In this document: positions 9,099-15,279 of the stretch, piece after piece | How the letters are laid out: each line of letters begins with the position of its first letter | Position numbering within the stretch: position 1 is the first letter of the stretch | Origin: an uncultured Clostridia bacterium | Lineage (GTDB): Bacteria; Bacillota; Clostridia; Oscillospirales; Ruminococcaceae | Direction of reading: 5' to 3' | Length of the DNA stretch: 38,973 bases | NCBI GenBank assembly: GCA_947631535.1 | Contig: CANRLU010000009.1 | Location: 1-38,973, forward strand | Position numbers and translations under genes: made by a program | Notes under the pieces: model-generated | What the model was told of the DNA's origin: nothing | What the model saw: the letters and a program-made list of their open reading frames with translations, nothing else | Database searches by the model: none

Positions 9099-10037
9099 TT
9101 AAAGCTCTTCAAGCTTTATATCGGAGCGCAAAAGCCCGTCGAACCTGTCTTTTCGGCAGAAAGCCGTGCCCTCGAGCTCAACGGCTCCCGCCGCCGCGCA
9201 GATGCCGTATTTAAGCGCGTCTTTGAGACCGAGCCCGCGGGATATCGCAAGGCAGGCGCCCGCAACCATAGCGTCGCCCGCGCCCTGCGCGTTTTTAGGA
9301 GATACCTTTGCGGCTTCGGCGGAATATGCCCCATCTTTCCCGACAGCGACTGCTCCCTTTTCTCCGAGCGAAACTATAACGTTTCCCACTCCGAAGCCGC
9401 GAATGATCTCGTGGCAGAGAGTGACCGTCTCCGCCTTTGAAGCGAGCTTTATCCCGAAGCAGTCTTCGAGCTCGCCAAGGTTGGGCTTTATAAGGTAGGG
9501 CTCGGCTTCGAGACCGTCTTTCAGGGCGCGGCCGGAGGCGTCGAGCACCACTTTTACGGCGGGGTTTGCCGATTTTACGGCGAGCGCGAGCTTTTTATAG
9601 ATGTCGCACGGAACGCCGCCGGGAAGGCTCCCCGAGAGCACGAAAATTTCGCTGTCGCGCGCGGAGTCGATACATAGCTTTTCAAGCTCCGCCAAAGCCT
9701 CACCGCTGACGTCGGGGTTCTGCTCGTTGATCTCTATGGTCCTGCCGCTCGAGCGGTCGAAGATCTTAAGATTCGTGCGCAGTCTGCCGCGGCATCTTAC
9801 GCTGCCGCTTTTCACGCCGGAGCTTTCGAGTGCGGCTTTTATCGGTTCGCTGCCCTCAAAGCTCAGGTATAGTGCGCGGCTTTCTTCGCCGAGGGCCGCG
9901 AGCGCAAGGCTTACGTTTATTCCCTTGCCGCCGGCGTCGGTACGCGAGCTTTCTGCGCGGTTTACGCCGTTAATGTCGAGCTTAGAAAGAAAGACCGTCC
10001 TGTCAAGGCAGGGGCTCAGCGTGAGGGTGGTTATCAT
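9099..10037 (-). CDS. 1-phosphofructokinase family sugar-phosphate kinase (PfkB/ribokinase)
   Basis: A cytoplasmic kinase phosphorylating a hexose phosphate, most likely fructose-1-phosphate (FruK type) or tagatose-6-phosphate (LacC type). It is 312 aa, the usual family length. Visible motifs are the start MITTLTLSPCLDRT, DAGGKGINVS (PfkB signature 1, about 34-43), LSGSLPGGVP, KPNLGEL and the ATP/catalytic segment QGAGDAMVAG with the catalytic base Asp255. GTG and ATG codons lie up to three codons upstream, but the ATG at 10037 has GGAG eight bases before it and matches family starts. No PTS or DeoR regulator neighbours it, so substrate is open and no gene symbol is given. It is transcribed alone from a strong promoter. 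Confidence 0.9.
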   Translation of the reverse strand: MITTLTLSPCLDRTVFLSKLDINGVNRAESSRTDAGGKGINVSLALAALGEESRALYLSFEGSEPIKAALESSGVKSGSVRCRGRLRTNLKIFDRSSGRTIEINEQNPDVSGEALAELEKLCIDSARDSEIFVLSGSLPGGVPCDIYKKLALAVKSANPAVKVVLDASGRALKDGLEAEPYLIKPNLGELEDCFGIKLASKAETVTLCHEIIRGFGVGNVIVSLGEKGAVAVGKDGAYSAEAAKVSPKNAQGAGDAMVAGACLAISRGLGLKDALKYGICAAAGAVELEGTAFCRKDRFDGLLRSDIKLEEL

Positions 10038-10067
10038 AAGCATCACTCCGAAAAGTTATTTGAGTAT

Positions 10068-10096
10068 ATTTTAAACCTTTTGTATGAAAATGTCAA
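10068..10096 (-). promoter_or_regulatory. Promoter of the PfkB-family kinase
   Basis: On the - strand, TTGACA (10091-10096) matches the consensus -35, followed by a 17-base spacer and TAAAAT (10068-10073). It lies 31 bases upstream of the start codon. Confidence 0.85.
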
Positions 10097-10120
10097 TATG
10101 CAGGAGTGCGGCGCCTCCCC

Positions 10121-10204
10121 GGGGCGAAGCCCCCGCCGGCCCGCGGACGCGGGCCGGCGCGCCGCGAAAGCGGCGTGCGCGCTGCGCGCGCAGGGCTTCG
10201 CCCC
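10121..10204. repeat. GC-rich nested palindrome element B
   Basis: An almost pure GC element between divergent genes. Outer arms GGGGCGAAGCCC (10121-10132) and GGGCTTCGCCCC (10193-10204) are perfect reverse complements. Inside lies an 11-bp perfect inverted repeat (10135-10145 with 10148-10158), then GCCGC-GAAA-GCGGC and CTGCGC/GCGCAG. The whole can fold as a multi-branched structure. Open frames through it have no ribosome site. Its opening resembles cluster A near 5690. Confidence 0.7.
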
Positions 10205-10331
10205 GTCCTCACGCGCAAAAGCGGGTTCAGGGCGCCGGTCGGAGAAACACCGTAAAAAATCCGCAGAAAATTTTTGCGAAGCTGTCATATCGCGCGAGAA
10301 AATCTGTCAATATAGGTAAAGGGGGATCCGT
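10205..10331 (+). promoter_or_regulatory. Upstream region of the sigma-factor gene
   Basis: No sigma-A type promoter is evident. The only notable pattern is CTGTCATAT near 10282 and CTGTCAATAT near 10304, the same pentamer TGTCA 22 bases apart. This could be an alternative-sigma promoter or a regulator site. A ribosome site AAAGGGGGAT precedes the start at 10332. Confidence 0.3.
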
Positions 10332-10892
10332 ATGGACGACAGTGAGATAATCCGGCTCTACTGGGAGCGCGACGAAAAAGCCGTTGCCGAGACCGACGGT
10401 AAATACGGCGTATATCTGCGCGCCATCGCCAAAAACATTCTCGGCAGCGCCGAAGACGCCGAGGAGTGCGTGAACGAGACCTACCTGAGCGCTTGGAACT
10501 CTATTCCGCCGCAGCGCCCAGAGCGTCTCGCGGCCTTTCTCGGAAGAATAGCGCGCAACCTTTCGCTGAATATGTACGACCGCAGACGCGCCGCAAAGCG
10601 AAACGGTGGTGAAGCTGCCGCGGCTCTTGAAGAGCTTGGCGAATGTGTTTCGGGCAGGGAAGACACCGAGAGCGAACTCAGCGCCCGCGAGCTCGCGAGG
10701 GAGCTTAACGCCTTTGTAGGCGGTTTGCCGGAGAAAAAGCGGTATGTTTTTGTCAGAAGATACTGGTATGCCGACGCGGTGTCAAAAATCGCGGAGGATA
10801 TCGGGACCACGCAGCAAAACGTGTCAAAAATGCTTGAGCGCCTCAGAAAACAGCTCAAAGCGCGGCTTTCGGAAAGGGGATTTGATATATGA
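10332..10892 (+). CDS. Sigma-70 family RNA polymerase sigma factor (ECF-like)
   Basis: A 186-aa alternative sigma factor with two DNA/RNAP-binding regions. Region 2 spans about 5-80 (YLRAIAKNILGSAEDAEECV, NETYLSAWNSIPPQRPE, LGRIARNLSLNMYDRRRA). Region 4 spans about 125-180 (LPEKKRYVFVRRYWY, then a helix-turn-helix ending GTTQQNVSKMLERLRKQL). An acidic linker connects them. Its ATGA overlap with the next gene, a membrane protein with a short cytoplasmic N-terminus, fits a sigma/anti-sigma pair. The stimulus and the regulon are unknown. Confidence 0.9.
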   Translation: MDDSEIIRLYWERDEKAVAETDGKYGVYLRAIAKNILGSAEDAEECVNETYLSAWNSIPPQRPERLAAFLGRIARNLSLNMYDRRRAAKRNGGEAAAALEELGECVSGREDTESELSARELARELNAFVGGLPEKKRYVFVRRYWYADAVSKIAEDIGTTQQNVSKMLERLRKQLKARLSERGFDI

Positions 10893-12295
10893 AGAGCGAG
10901 AAACTTTTTGCGGCAATAGGCGAGCTCGACGCTAAATTTGTCGAAGAAGCTGCGTCCGTGCCTAAGCTCGGCTCAAATAAACGTGTGATTATAGGACTTG
11001 GAGCGCTCGCAGCCTGCATTGCGCTGGCGGCTTCGGCGGCATATCTTTATGACCGAAACGAGCCCGAGGTTTTGCATCGCGGCCCGTTCGACGGCGAACA
11101 GTACGTTTCTTCGGTGAACGACCCAGAGCCCTGCGTTGAGCTCTCGCTCGAAAACGCCTACGGATATGAGGCTCTCGGACGGTTCCTGCCTAAAAAATGG
11201 CTCGACGGCAGTGCGCTTAGCGAATGTTTTCCCGAGGCAACCGCTCTTGTTTTCGAGCGGCGGCAGGATATCCCCGGAAGCCGCACCGTTATGCATCTTA
11301 TCCTCGACGGCCGCGCGGGTCAGCCCTCAATAACGCTGGTTATCTCGGACGAAGATTATTTTGAAGAAGCCGTGTCGGCCGACGGATTTGAATACGGCAG
11401 AGTTTACAGCCGCGGCAGCAGTTCGCGGGTCTATGTAAAGAGCGGCGGATATGTTGCCGAATATTTCACCGAGAGCGGCGATCTTTCCGAGCTCGGCGGT
11501 CTCTTTGATATGATCTGCTCCGCGGAGTGTTTTGCCGAAACGCCCGAAAACGGTCAACTTGTCAGTTTAAACGATGTCAAGTCGCTCGACGTCGCGGGCG
11601 CGTTTATAAGCCTGTCGGGCGAGGACTACGCCGCCATGACCTACGGCGAGCTGACCGAGTATTTCGGTATCGCGCCGCCGGCGGACGAAGTGCTGCCCTA
11701 TCTTTCCCGCGTAGATGGGGATTACGGCATCTACCGCACAGACGGTCGGGGAGTTTATTACGACGGCAACTCCGTGTGCTTTGAGAGCGAAGACGGCGTG
11801 CGCAGACTGAAAGTGGGCCTTGCGAAGGTCTTTAAGCAGGGCGGCGGCCTCTTCGAACTTGTCTCCGACGAACTCGCGTTCACCGACATAAACGGCAGAG
11901 AGATCGCGATTTTTCGCTTCACCGGTGAAGACGGGCAAACCCGCCTTCACGCCGAATTTTTGGCAGGAAGCGTCGCCGTCTATGCAGACGCCGAGAACAT
12001 TCCCTGTGAAGATTTCGTCAGCTGTCTTAAACAACTGGTCGGCGAATCCGAGCAAAGCGCGGGCAGCGAGCACACCGTCGCGGGGACCGTCAGCGCGGCA
12101 GACTCCTATGCAAACAAAATAAGCATAGCGGTTGACGGCGAAGAAAAACTTTCATGTGTTATCTGCCTGCCCGACGGCATATCAGCCGAGGATTACGGGA
12201 TCGGCGACGCCGTGACGGTTACTTTTAAGGGGGAGCCCGCGACCGTCCTTACGGTCTGGAAGGAGCAGCTCATAAGCGTCGAGCCGAAAAAATGA
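10889..12295 (+). CDS. Probable membrane-bound anti-sigma factor
   Basis: A 468-aa single-pass membrane protein. Residues 1-31 are cytoplasmic and charged, residues about 33-52 form one hydrophobic helix (RVIIGLGALAACIALAASAA), and the remaining ~415 residues should be outside the membrane. The ectodomain has no motif I recognise; the last ~70 residues look like a small separate beta-domain. The start codon overlaps the sigma-factor stop (ATGA), indicating translational coupling and a one-to-one ratio. The anti-sigma assignment rests on topology and coupling, not on a recognised anti-sigma domain. Confidence 0.65.
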   Translation: MKSEKLFAAIGELDAKFVEEAASVPKLGSNKRVIIGLGALAACIALAASAAYLYDRNEPEVLHRGPFDGEQYVSSVNDPEPCVELSLENAYGYEALGRFLPKKWLDGSALSECFPEATALVFERRQDIPGSRTVMHLILDGRAGQPSITLVISDEDYFEEAVSADGFEYGRVYSRGSSSRVYVKSGGYVAEYFTESGDLSELGGLFDMICSAECFAETPENGQLVSLNDVKSLDVAGAFISLSGEDYAAMTYGELTEYFGIAPPADEVLPYLSRVDGDYGIYRTDGRGVYYDGNSVCFESEDGVRRLKVGLAKVFKQGGGLFELVSDELAFTDINGREIAIFRFTGEDGQTRLHAEFLAGSVAVYADAENIPCEDFVSCLKQLVGESEQSAGSEHTVAGTVSAADSYANKISIAVDGEEKLSCVICLPDGISAEDYGIGDAVTVTFKGEPATVLTVWKEQLISVEPKK

Positions 12296-12313
12296 GTCAA
12301 AAAATAAAAAACA

Positions 12314-12345
12314 AAGCAGGGACGGGAAACCCGTTCCTGCTTTTA
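12314..12345. terminator. Bidirectional terminator between the anti-sigma gene and spoVT
   Basis: A 13-bp stem (12314-12326 with 12330-12342, one G-T pair). It is followed by TTTT on the + strand and by TTTGTTTTTTATTTT on the - strand, so it can end both convergent genes. Confidence 0.9.
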
Positions 12346-12354
12346 AAATTGAGA

Positions 12355-12900
12355 TCACGCGGTTATTCCTCGAGCTGTCGGCCGAGGAACATAGCGGCGG
12401 TTTGGGCAAGGGTGAGCTGAAGCTGTGTGCCCTTTGAACCTCTCGGGCGCGAGGAAGCAAACGGCTCCTGCAATGTCGCCCATAGCGATTATCGGCGATA
12501 TCGCCACGGCGTGCTTCTGCACGCCCTCAACGGGCAGCAGCGGCTTGCCGTCGCCCTCATAGACCCAACCCTTGCGGGTTTCCAGAAGCTCCTCGAGCCC
12601 CTGGGAGAGCCTGCGCTCGCTGTACTCCTTTTTCTGAACGCCCGAGACCGCAACGACGTGGTCGCGGTCGAAGATGACGACGGGCGCCGAGCCGAGCTTG
12701 TGTATTACCTCCGCCGCCGAGCCCGCGTTTTCCGACATCTCGCTTATCGGCGAGTATTTTTTGAAAATGACCTCACCCTCGCTGTTGGTGTATATCTCTA
12801 ATGGGTCGCCCTCGCGAATACGCATAGTTCTGCGTATCTCCTTCGGTATAACGACCCTGCCTAAATCGTCTATTCGTCTGACAATTCCTGTAGCTTTCAT
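12355..12900 (-). CDS. spoVT: Stage V sporulation protein T (AbrB/GAF regulator), C-terminus frameshifted
   Basis: A forespore transcription regulator. The N-terminal AbrB-type DNA-binding domain (1-50) is nearly invariant: KATGIVRRIDDLGRVVIPKE and IREGDPLEIYTNSEGEV. A GAF-like domain follows (about 60-178). The start at 12900 follows AGGAGG and matches the universal MKATGIV start. After FKG (12430-12432) the frame reads an unrelated tail. Removing one base from the GGG run there restores TQLQLTLAQ and TAAMFLGRQLEE, ending at the stop 12363-12365. That gives exactly 178 aa, the length I recall for B. subtilis SpoVT. The end given (12355) is the frame as it stands; the natural end is probably 12363. 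Confidence 0.93.
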   Translation of the reverse strand: MKATGIVRRIDDLGRVVIPKEIRRTMRIREGDPLEIYTNSEGEVIFKKYSPISEMSENAGSAAEVIHKLGSAPVVIFDRDHVVAVSGVQKKEYSERRLSQGLEELLETRKGWVYEGDGKPLLPVEGVQKHAVAISPIIAMGDIAGAVCFLAPERFKGHTASAHPCPNRRYVPRPTARGITA

Positions 12901-12952
12901 CATAGCCTCCTGTATTTCCGGGGGCATAATGCCCCGCGATTTCTCGTGCTTG

Positions 12953-12981
12953 TATTATTTGCCGAATTTGGGGGATTATGC
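12953..12981 (-). promoter_or_regulatory. Possible forespore (sigma-G/F-like) promoter of spoVT
   Basis: On the - strand, GCATA (12977-12981) and AATAATA (12953-12959) are 17 bases apart, similar to the sigma-G pattern GHATR-N18-CATXHTA with a weak first -10 base. No good sigma-A promoter is seen here. In Bacillus, spoVT is sigma-G dependent, which supports the reading. A GGGGCATTATGCCCC hairpin lies in the leader. Confidence 0.35.
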
Positions 12982-13473
12982 GCGCGAAAATGACAGGTTC
13001 TATTTTGATGAAATTCGAATCCGAATTTGAATTGCATATTTACGCTCACATGTGTGCTTTTAGCATCTGCACACTGCTATTAACGGCATCTATCTATAGA
13101 TATAATATAAAATAGTTATCTCTTCAATATTTTATTCAGTTCAAAAGCGGATGATAAACTGCCAAGATGCATAATGCGAAATTTTGGCCCAATAATTTGA
13201 CCCAATAAAGCGATAAAATGAAATTCATACAAAGATGATCATCTGATCACATAAATCAAAAGCCATACCCGAGAGTTCGGATATGGCTTTATTGGCACGT
13301 TTGTCAGGCGGCGGTGTTCTGAAACTATTGTATCAGGATTATTTTATGCATTGCAATTATTCCGAAGAGCTCTATTGCCGCTGCACTTGCCGGCTTTTGC
13401 ACTCCTTAAGTGTGAAGCTTAGGCGCGAATATGCATATTATTATTTCCGAATATTTTGCAGATCTTCAGTCTC
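12982..13473. other. AT-rich intergenic region without a recognisable gene
   Basis: About 490 bases between spoVT and the lipoprotein gene. Contents are an AT-rich stretch (13070-13250), the 41-bp terminator-like repeat copy 1 (13250-13290) and about 180 bases of featureless sequence. A 69-codon + frame (13283-13492) lacks a ribosome site and runs into the lipoprotein gene on the other strand; it is not called. Confidence 0.5.
13250..13290 (-). terminator. Terminator-like repeat, copy 1
   Basis: Stem arms AAAGCCATACCCGA (near 13259-13272) and TCGGATATGGCTTT (13277-13290). Read as - strand RNA the stem is complete (one G-U) and is followed by TTTTGATTTAT, so it can terminate the lipoprotein gene that ends at 13474. 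It matches the copy at 18061-18101 at 40 of 41 bases. Confidence 0.75.
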
Positions 13474-15051
13474 TTACTTTATTTCGATATAATAATCATA
13501 TGTTTTTGTAGAGAAACCGTAGCCCTTATTTCCTGTCAACACATCGGGCTTGTCATATGAATACTCGTATTTTACTCTTATTCTTGCGATACCTGTTTCA
13601 AGAGCTGTTACTTCGCAGGAAGAGCTTATTGTTCCGGAAAGCGAAACCAGATCCGAACCCTCTACGACTTCCCATTCAAACTGTTCAGAATTGGCGCCGA
13701 AATATCTGTTGAGCGGGAGCTTTATGGTATCGCCCTTCTTTACGGTATAATTGTAATCTGCTCCCGTAAATCCGTCTTCATTCAGATTTGCGACGCATAG
13801 CGCCTCATATTCATACGGCTCATCCCAGAATTCGGCATAGATATAATATACGCATACCTCGCCTTTTTTGTAATACATGATCCTGACTGTAAGATCTTCA
13901 AACATGGTGTTTTCCCGCATGAGCGGCGTTACAAATTTTCCGTCATGCGCAGCGCCGAAGAATTGAGTCCAGTTATAATTTCCGAAATCGTTAAGAGTAC
14001 TAAATTCATTGTTCCCGCGATTCACCCATGACTCGGTCCGCGTCATATCTTCAAGAGTGAAAACGTCGCCCGTCTGTACCCTGTCTATAGGAGTGCACAG
14101 GAAGAATCCGTTATCGCGCTGGAATGAACGGACCCACAGCTCATCACGGCTGCTTTCGGTGTTTCTGATATATTCTGCGGTCGCGGAATACGATTCGCCG
14201 TCGCAAATAACCGTTGCCGTTCCGGGGGCGGCTCCGAGACGTCCGTCAGATGTCTCATAAGTTCCGTCGCTCAAGCGATATAGGCCGGCGGTTGCCGAAA
14301 TGCCCCCAAGTCCTACTTCTTTGGTGCCTCCGCTATACCTTAATCCCATATCAACAATATCCATGCTCTGCGGGATCCACAGCGCGAATGTAAGCTTATC
14401 GCGCTCGATAAATCCGTACATTGTTATATTGGCGGTTTCATCGGTATAATTAACTCCGGAAGTTTCTCTGACTTTTCCGCCTCCGACATAATCTATTCCC
14501 CAGCTAAAGAAAGAGGAGCCGTTGTCATATCCTTTCTCGTATTCAACGGTCTTTTTCAAATTATAATTTCCGTTGCAGATAGTATCAACATACTTTCTTA
14601 TCACTTCGAGCGAATCTTTCTTTCCGGTGAAGTCCGTGACCGTATACTCTCCGCTGTCGTCGGTCTTGTTAAGCTCCAGGCTTCCTTCGCAGAATGAATA
14701 CAGATCCTGAATGTACCTGCTCTTTTCGGTCGTATCGTAACTTATATCGCTGATGCTGTCGGAAACGAGCTCGCGGGTGATCTCTTTGAGCTGCGGCTCT
14801 TCGGGCTCTTTCTTCTTTTCTTCTTGCACCGCATCGTTTTCAGATGCGTCAATATCTGCCGAATTGTCATTGTTATCCGCTTTTGCAGGCTGTGTTTGCT
14901 CCTGCTTCTCTGCGGGCTGAGGGTCAACGGCCGTTGCACTCTTTGCGGGAGCGGTAACTTCATTTTTAGGCTGCGAGGCCTCACCGCAGGCACTTAAAAG
15001 CGCGCAGACAGCTATCGCGGCGGCGATTGCCAAAGCTGTAAATCTTTTCAT
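13474..15051 (-). CDS. Surface lipoprotein with Ig-like C-terminal domain
   Basis: A 525-aa exported lipoprotein. The signal peptide ends in the lipobox LLSAC (Cys22 acylated). Residues about 25-90 are a low-complexity Gln/Glu/Lys/Ala/Asp linker. The body (about 95-430) has no family I recognise. The last ~90 residues (SGTISSSCEVTALETGIARI, then the terminal IEIK) look like a bacterial Ig-like (BIG2-type) fold. GGAGG lies nine bases before the ATG. It is divergent from the GH3 glycosidase and might be co-regulated, but nothing shows a sugar-binding role. Confidence 0.75.
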   Translation of the reverse strand: MKRFTALAIAAAIAVCALLSACGEASQPKNEVTAPAKSATAVDPQPAEKQEQTQPAKADNNDNSADIDASENDAVQEEKKKEPEEPQLKEITRELVSDSISDISYDTTEKSRYIQDLYSFCEGSLELNKTDDSGEYTVTDFTGKKDSLEVIRKYVDTICNGNYNLKKTVEYEKGYDNGSSFFSWGIDYVGGGKVRETSGVNYTDETANITMYGFIERDKLTFALWIPQSMDIVDMGLRYSGGTKEVGLGGISATAGLYRLSDGTYETSDGRLGAAPGTATVICDGESYSATAEYIRNTESSRDELWVRSFQRDNGFFLCTPIDRVQTGDVFTLEDMTRTESWVNRGNNEFSTLNDFGNYNWTQFFGAAHDGKFVTPLMRENTMFEDLTVRIMYYKKGEVCVYYIYAEFWDEPYEYEALCVANLNEDGFTGADYNYTVKKGDTIKLPLNRYFGANSEQFEWEVVEGSDLVSLSGTISSSCEVTALETGIARIRVKYEYSYDKPDVLTGNKGYGFSTKTYDYYIEIK

Positions 15052-15083
15052 AATCTCATTCCTCCATAAGAATTTATGCAGAT

Positions 15084-15112
15084 ATTATATCATTGTCCCC
15101 GAAATCTGTCAA
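15084..15112 (-). promoter_or_regulatory. Consensus sigma-A promoter of the lipoprotein gene
   Basis: On the - strand, TTGACA (15107-15112), 17 bases, TATAAT (15084-15089), with TG one base upstream of the -10. Both hexamers match the consensus perfectly. Confidence 0.9.
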
Positions 15113-15190
15113 TATGAGCAAAAGTTAGAAGGAGCTCTGCTGAGGAGCTATAGCGCTTATATCCGTCGTCGTCATTGAAAAACATCTTTT

Positions 15191-15222
15191 GCCGCATAGC
15201 TTGACACTCGGCTATATGCGGC
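15191..15222 (+). promoter_or_regulatory. Candidate operator over the GH3 promoter
   Basis: Inverted arms GCCGCATAGC (15191-15200) and GCTATATGCGGC (15211-15222) are reverse complements except for a 2-base TA insertion. They flank the -35 and fill the spacer, an arrangement expected for a repressor site that occludes RNA polymerase. No cognate regulator lies nearby. Confidence 0.5.
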
Positions 15223-15229
15223 CTATAAT
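15201..15229 (+). promoter_or_regulatory. Consensus sigma-A promoter of the GH3 gene
   Basis: TTGACA (15201-15206), 17-base spacer, TATAAT (15224-15229). It is a perfect match to both hexamers and lies 50 bases upstream of the start codon. Confidence 0.92.
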
Positions 15230-15279
15230 TGACTTGTCACAGTCCGGCGGAAAGTGTTTGATCCGAAAGGAGAGATTTT

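Noticed and set aside
10084-10350. Small + frames across the GC-rich element
   Set aside because: Arg/Ala/Pro-rich translation of palindromes, no ribosome site, and in conflict with the sigma-factor start.
13283-13492. 69-codon + frame in the intergenic region
   Set aside because: Begins inside the terminator-like repeat, lacks a ribosome site and ends within the lipoprotein gene on the other strand.
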